A stretch of 7,454 nucleotides of DNA from CAYMSF01 sp964542255 (lineage in GTDB: Bacteria; Verrucomicrobiota; Lentisphaeria; Victivallales; Victivallaceae), in the NCBI GenBank assembly GCA_964542255.1, contig CAZITV010000117.1, forward strand, positions 1-7,454, written 5' to 3'. The position numbers and the translations under genes were made by a program. The notes beneath the pieces were generated by a model. It was given only the letters and a program-made list of their open reading frames with translations. It did not search any database and was not told the origin of the DNA. Positions 5,412 to 7,454 of this stretch are shown here, in pieces (position 1 is the stretch's first letter; each line of letters starts with the position of its first letter).

Positions 5412-6314
5412 TTATCCCAGATTTGCACCAAAGTGGATATTTTTGCCATTTGCGGCGCGGCTTTGGCTGGCGGCATCGAGGAATGCGATGATTTCCAGAC
5501 TTTCATCGAAATCAATCGGTGCGATACCGGATTGGAAAAACGGGATTACCTCTTTTAACATTATCGCATAATACGGGATGTCACCCGAAACGATGCCGGC
5601 TTTATTAGCTTTATTGGTAGTAATAGTACAGCCAAAATTATGCGCGCCGCAGCGATTGCCCTTCAACGTGCCGATCCGCCCGTCTGCCCAATGCCCAACA
5701 ATCAAATCAAGCTGCTCAGTGTGAAAAGTTTGAACACTAATACAACCTTTACCCATAAATGAAAATAGCACCTCTGCGGAATGAATCCCGTACCAGAAAT
5801 AATCCCGGTAGTCTGCCAGTAAATCCATCGGACCAAAGGCTTCACAAGAAAATACTTTTTCGTCCGCTTCGAGCAGGTTATCAATGCCTTTGCCATATCG
5901 AATGGCAGAGGCAGTCATTACCGGGATGCGCTGTGTTTTGGCGATTTTGGCGATGGCTTTAGCATCGGCATAACTACACGCCAGCGGTTTATCAATGAAT
6001 ACCGGCTTGCCAAATTTTGCCAGTTGTTCGAACTGTGCCAAGTGCTGATTGCCGTCAACGCTTTCCAAAAAAAAGGCGTCCAAACCTGCAAGCGCCTCAA
6101 TTGAATCCACAATTTCCACTCCTGAAGAGCTCAATTCCTGCGTAAATTTGTCTACCCGGTCGCGGCTGAGTTTAAAAGCCTGACTGCCGCCGGGGAACGC
6201 CTTGACGATTTTGCAGCCGGGAATATGAAACTGGTCGGTTTCATTATTGAGCAGTTTTACAAATGCCGGGCAATGCGAAGTATCCAGTCCAATCATTCCA
6301 GTTTTTAAAGTCAT
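5412..6314 (-). CDS. Gfo/Idh/MocA-family oxidoreductase with atypical dinucleotide loop
   Basis: The ATG at 6314 is preceded by AGGA at a 9-base gap (complement of 6324-6327), and the gene follows the DegT-type aminotransferase stop by 15 bases. At 300 residues it is shorter than the usual 330-400. The N-terminal strand reads GMIGLDTSHCPAF (residues 6-18), where ordinary members have GxGxxG; the 'GLDTSH' form marks a divergent subgroup. Family features that remain are the helix and strand before FLESVDG, the EKP-like motif as FIDKPLA (Asp108, Lys109, Pro110), and the second-domain motif YGIHSAEVLF with His178 at the usual catalytic position. Known members oxidise or reduce a sugar or cyclitol hydroxyl with NAD(P) in the cytoplasm. 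Pairing with an aminotransferase is typical of routes that turn a hydroxyl into an amine through a ketone. With the loop changed, cofactor binding is uncertain. Confidence 0.8.
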   Translation of the reverse strand: MTLKTGMIGLDTSHCPAFVKLLNNETDQFHIPGCKIVKAFPGGSQAFKLSRDRVDKFTQELSSSGVEIVDSIEALAGLDAFFLESVDGNQHLAQFEQLAKFGKPVFIDKPLACSYADAKAIAKIAKTQRIPVMTASAIRYGKGIDNLLEADEKVFSCEAFGPMDLLADYRDYFWYGIHSAEVLFSFMGKGCISVQTFHTEQLDLIVGHWADGRIGTLKGNRCGAHNFGCTITTNKANKAGIVSGDIPYYAIMLKEVIPFFQSGIAPIDFDESLEIIAFLDAASQSRAANGKNIHFGANLG

Positions 6315-6329
6315 CTTCTTTTTTCCTAT

Positions 6330-7454
6330 TTATTTTTTAGAGTAATACGCGTCAACTTTTTTAAATGCTTCGGCAAGCATATTGGTTTCATTCTCACCGT
6401 AGCTTTCGAGCAGGAATAGTACGAAATATTCGTCCATCGCCTTATCGCAATTTGGAGTGAGATATTCTACCCCTGCATTGCCATTGTAGAGCGGATTATT
6501 CCACGGATGTTGATGTGCACGGTCTTTAAACCAATCCATTCGTGCCGGTAGTGCCGCGGTGTAATTCGGCATAATGATCGCGCCTTCAGCGTTGAGGGCT
6601 GCGCAATATTCGTCCTTGGTACAGTTCATTTTTTCAGCGTTAAACTTTAACCGCCACCACCAGTAACAGTGGTCAAATCCAGACGGCAACTGCGGAATAC
6701 TCACGCCGTTCAGCGACTCAAAACCTTTTGCCTTGAGCATCGCGACTGCTTGTTTACGGCGGGCAACAATACCCGGTAATTTTTTTAATTGAACCCGGCC
6801 GACAGAGGCGTGAAATTCGTCCATATTGCAACTGAGCGCTGGAATACAGTTTGTCGAACCGGCTGGCAGGTTGAACGGCTTGCCGCGGTCGGCGGCGCGG
6901 CGTTCGTTCCAATAGTCTGTTTCGGTATTGCAGATGACTGCGCCACCTTGCCCACCGGTACACATGTGTTTGCCGAACATCAGCGAAAATGCGCCGTAGC
7001 GTCCGAATGTGCCGACATTTTTACCGTTAATTTTGGCAAGATGTGACTGGGCGCAATCTTCTACTACCGGCAAGTTATATTTGTCGGCGACCGCCATAAT
7101 GGCCGGCATATCAGCGGGTTCACCACCGATATGAGCCACCACAATCGCACTCGTGCGCGCGGTGATGCGCGCTTCAATTTCTTTTGCCCCGGTATTAAAT
7201 GAACCTGGCACAGTATCGGCGGGGATGGGAATACAGTTATTGATAACGATCGGCATCATTCCGCCCGGGTCAGTAACACAGCCGACAATCACTTCTGAAA
7301 ACGGTGGCAAGTTCAACGCTTTCAACGCCACATAGACTGAATTGGTGCCACCGTTGGTGCCGTCAGCATATTGTGCCCCCATAAGCGCGGCAAATTCTTT
7401 ACAAAACGCCTCTTCCTCAGGACCATTATAGCCGGGTGCGTTGCCGGTGGCGAT
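6330..7454 (-). CDS. DegT/DnrJ/EryC1-type PLP aminotransferase, N-terminus beyond window
   Basis: The frame is open to the window's last base, giving 374 visible residues plus a TAA at 6332-6330. An internal ATG at 7382 is not the start: the 24 codons before it continue the family pattern (YNGPEEEAFCKEFAALMGA), so the gene begins outside. Counting from the first visible codon, the family landmarks are GTNGGTNSVYVAL near 32-44, VVEDCAQSHLAKI with Asp133 contacting the PLP nitrogen, and SLMFGKHMCTGGQGGAV, in which Lys162 (codon 6971-6969) is the expected Schiff-base lysine. Known members aminate keto-sugars or keto-cyclitols; a few act as dehydratases, but those lack this lysine. It is upstream of the oxidoreductase in one operon, so a ketone made by one enzyme may feed the other. 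Its promoter lies outside the window. It is related to, but clearly different from, the partial gene at 1-310. Confidence 0.9.
   Translation of the reverse strand: MATGNAPGYNGPEEEAFCKEFAALMGAQYADGTNGGTNSVYVALKALNLPPFSEVIVGCVTDPGGMMPIVINNCIPIPADTVPGSFNTGAKEIEARITARTSAIVVAHIGGEPADMPAIMAVADKYNLPVVEDCAQSHLAKINGKNVGTFGRYGAFSLMFGKHMCTGGQGGAVICNTETDYWNERRAADRGKPFNLPAGSTNCIPALSCNMDEFHASVGRVQLKKLPGIVARRKQAVAMLKAKGFESLNGVSIPQLPSGFDHCYWWWRLKFNAEKMNCTKDEYCAALNAEGAIIMPNYTAALPARMDWFKDRAHQHPWNNPLYNGNAGVEYLTPNCDKAMDEYFVLFLLESYGENETNMLAEAFKKVDAYYSKK

Noticed and set aside
7380..7382. ATG at 7382 as the start of the second aminotransferase
   Set aside because: The frame stays open to the window edge and the preceding 24 codons carry family-conserved sequence.
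1..7454. CRISPR array, tRNA, rRNA, insertion sequence or attachment site
   Set aside because: I saw no regularly spaced repeats, no tRNA-like cloverleaf, no transposase and no terminal inverted repeats.

Overview
The window is an accessory metabolic locus from a moderate-GC bacterium. It holds eight protein genes and one AT-rich divergent control region, and nearly every base is accounted for. The gene set (ROK regulator, creatininase-like hydrolase, cyclase-like protein, DegT-type aminotransferases, Gfo/Idh-type oxidoreductase, AAC(3)-type acyltransferase) resembles gene neighbourhoods I associate with Lentisphaerota/Victivallales and related Planctomycetota-Verrucomicrobiota genomes. That assignment is an inference from protein style only; no phylogenetic marker is present.

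Layout. On the minus strand, transcribed leftward from about 1907, lie a creatininase-family hydrolase (985-1836), a cyclase-family protein (342-980) and the N-terminal third of a DegT/DnrJ/EryC1 aminotransferase (1-310, cut by the window edge). Gaps of 4 and 31 bases suggest one operon. On the plus strand, transcribed rightward from about 2003, lie a ROK-family repressor (2037-3218) and, 20 bases later, a two-domain protein with an AAC(3)-type acyltransferase followed by a xylose-isomerase-like TIM barrel (3239-4675). A third, converging block on the minus strand contains a second DegT-type aminotransferase (6330 to beyond 7454), a Gfo/Idh/MocA-type oxidoreductase (5412-6314) and a small cytoplasmic jelly-roll protein (4733-5353).

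Control. The 200 bases between the creatininase and ROK start codons are very AT-rich. They contain a good minus-strand promoter (TTGAAA, 17 bp, TATACT) and a plus-strand TATAAT box. A 46-bp nested inverted repeat centred on that TATAAT box has 11-bp perfect outer arms and a 14-bp perfect inner palindrome. Another copy of the outer half-site lies 33 bp away, over the -35 box of the divergent promoter. The simplest reading is that the ROK protein represses both directions until a sugar-like ligand releases it.

How the genes could work together (inference). Dehydrogenase plus PLP aminotransferase is the usual pairing for exchanging a hydroxyl for an amino group on a sugar or cyclitol. An AAC(3)-type enzyme could acylate the amine, and a creatininase-type amidohydrolase could cleave an amide or cyclic amide. 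The locus therefore looks like an uptake-independent, cytoplasmic amino-sugar or aminocyclitol pathway under sugar control. Two of its members, the cyclase-like protein and the TIM barrel, appear to have lost the metal ligands of their families, so they may be new activities or non-catalytic partners.
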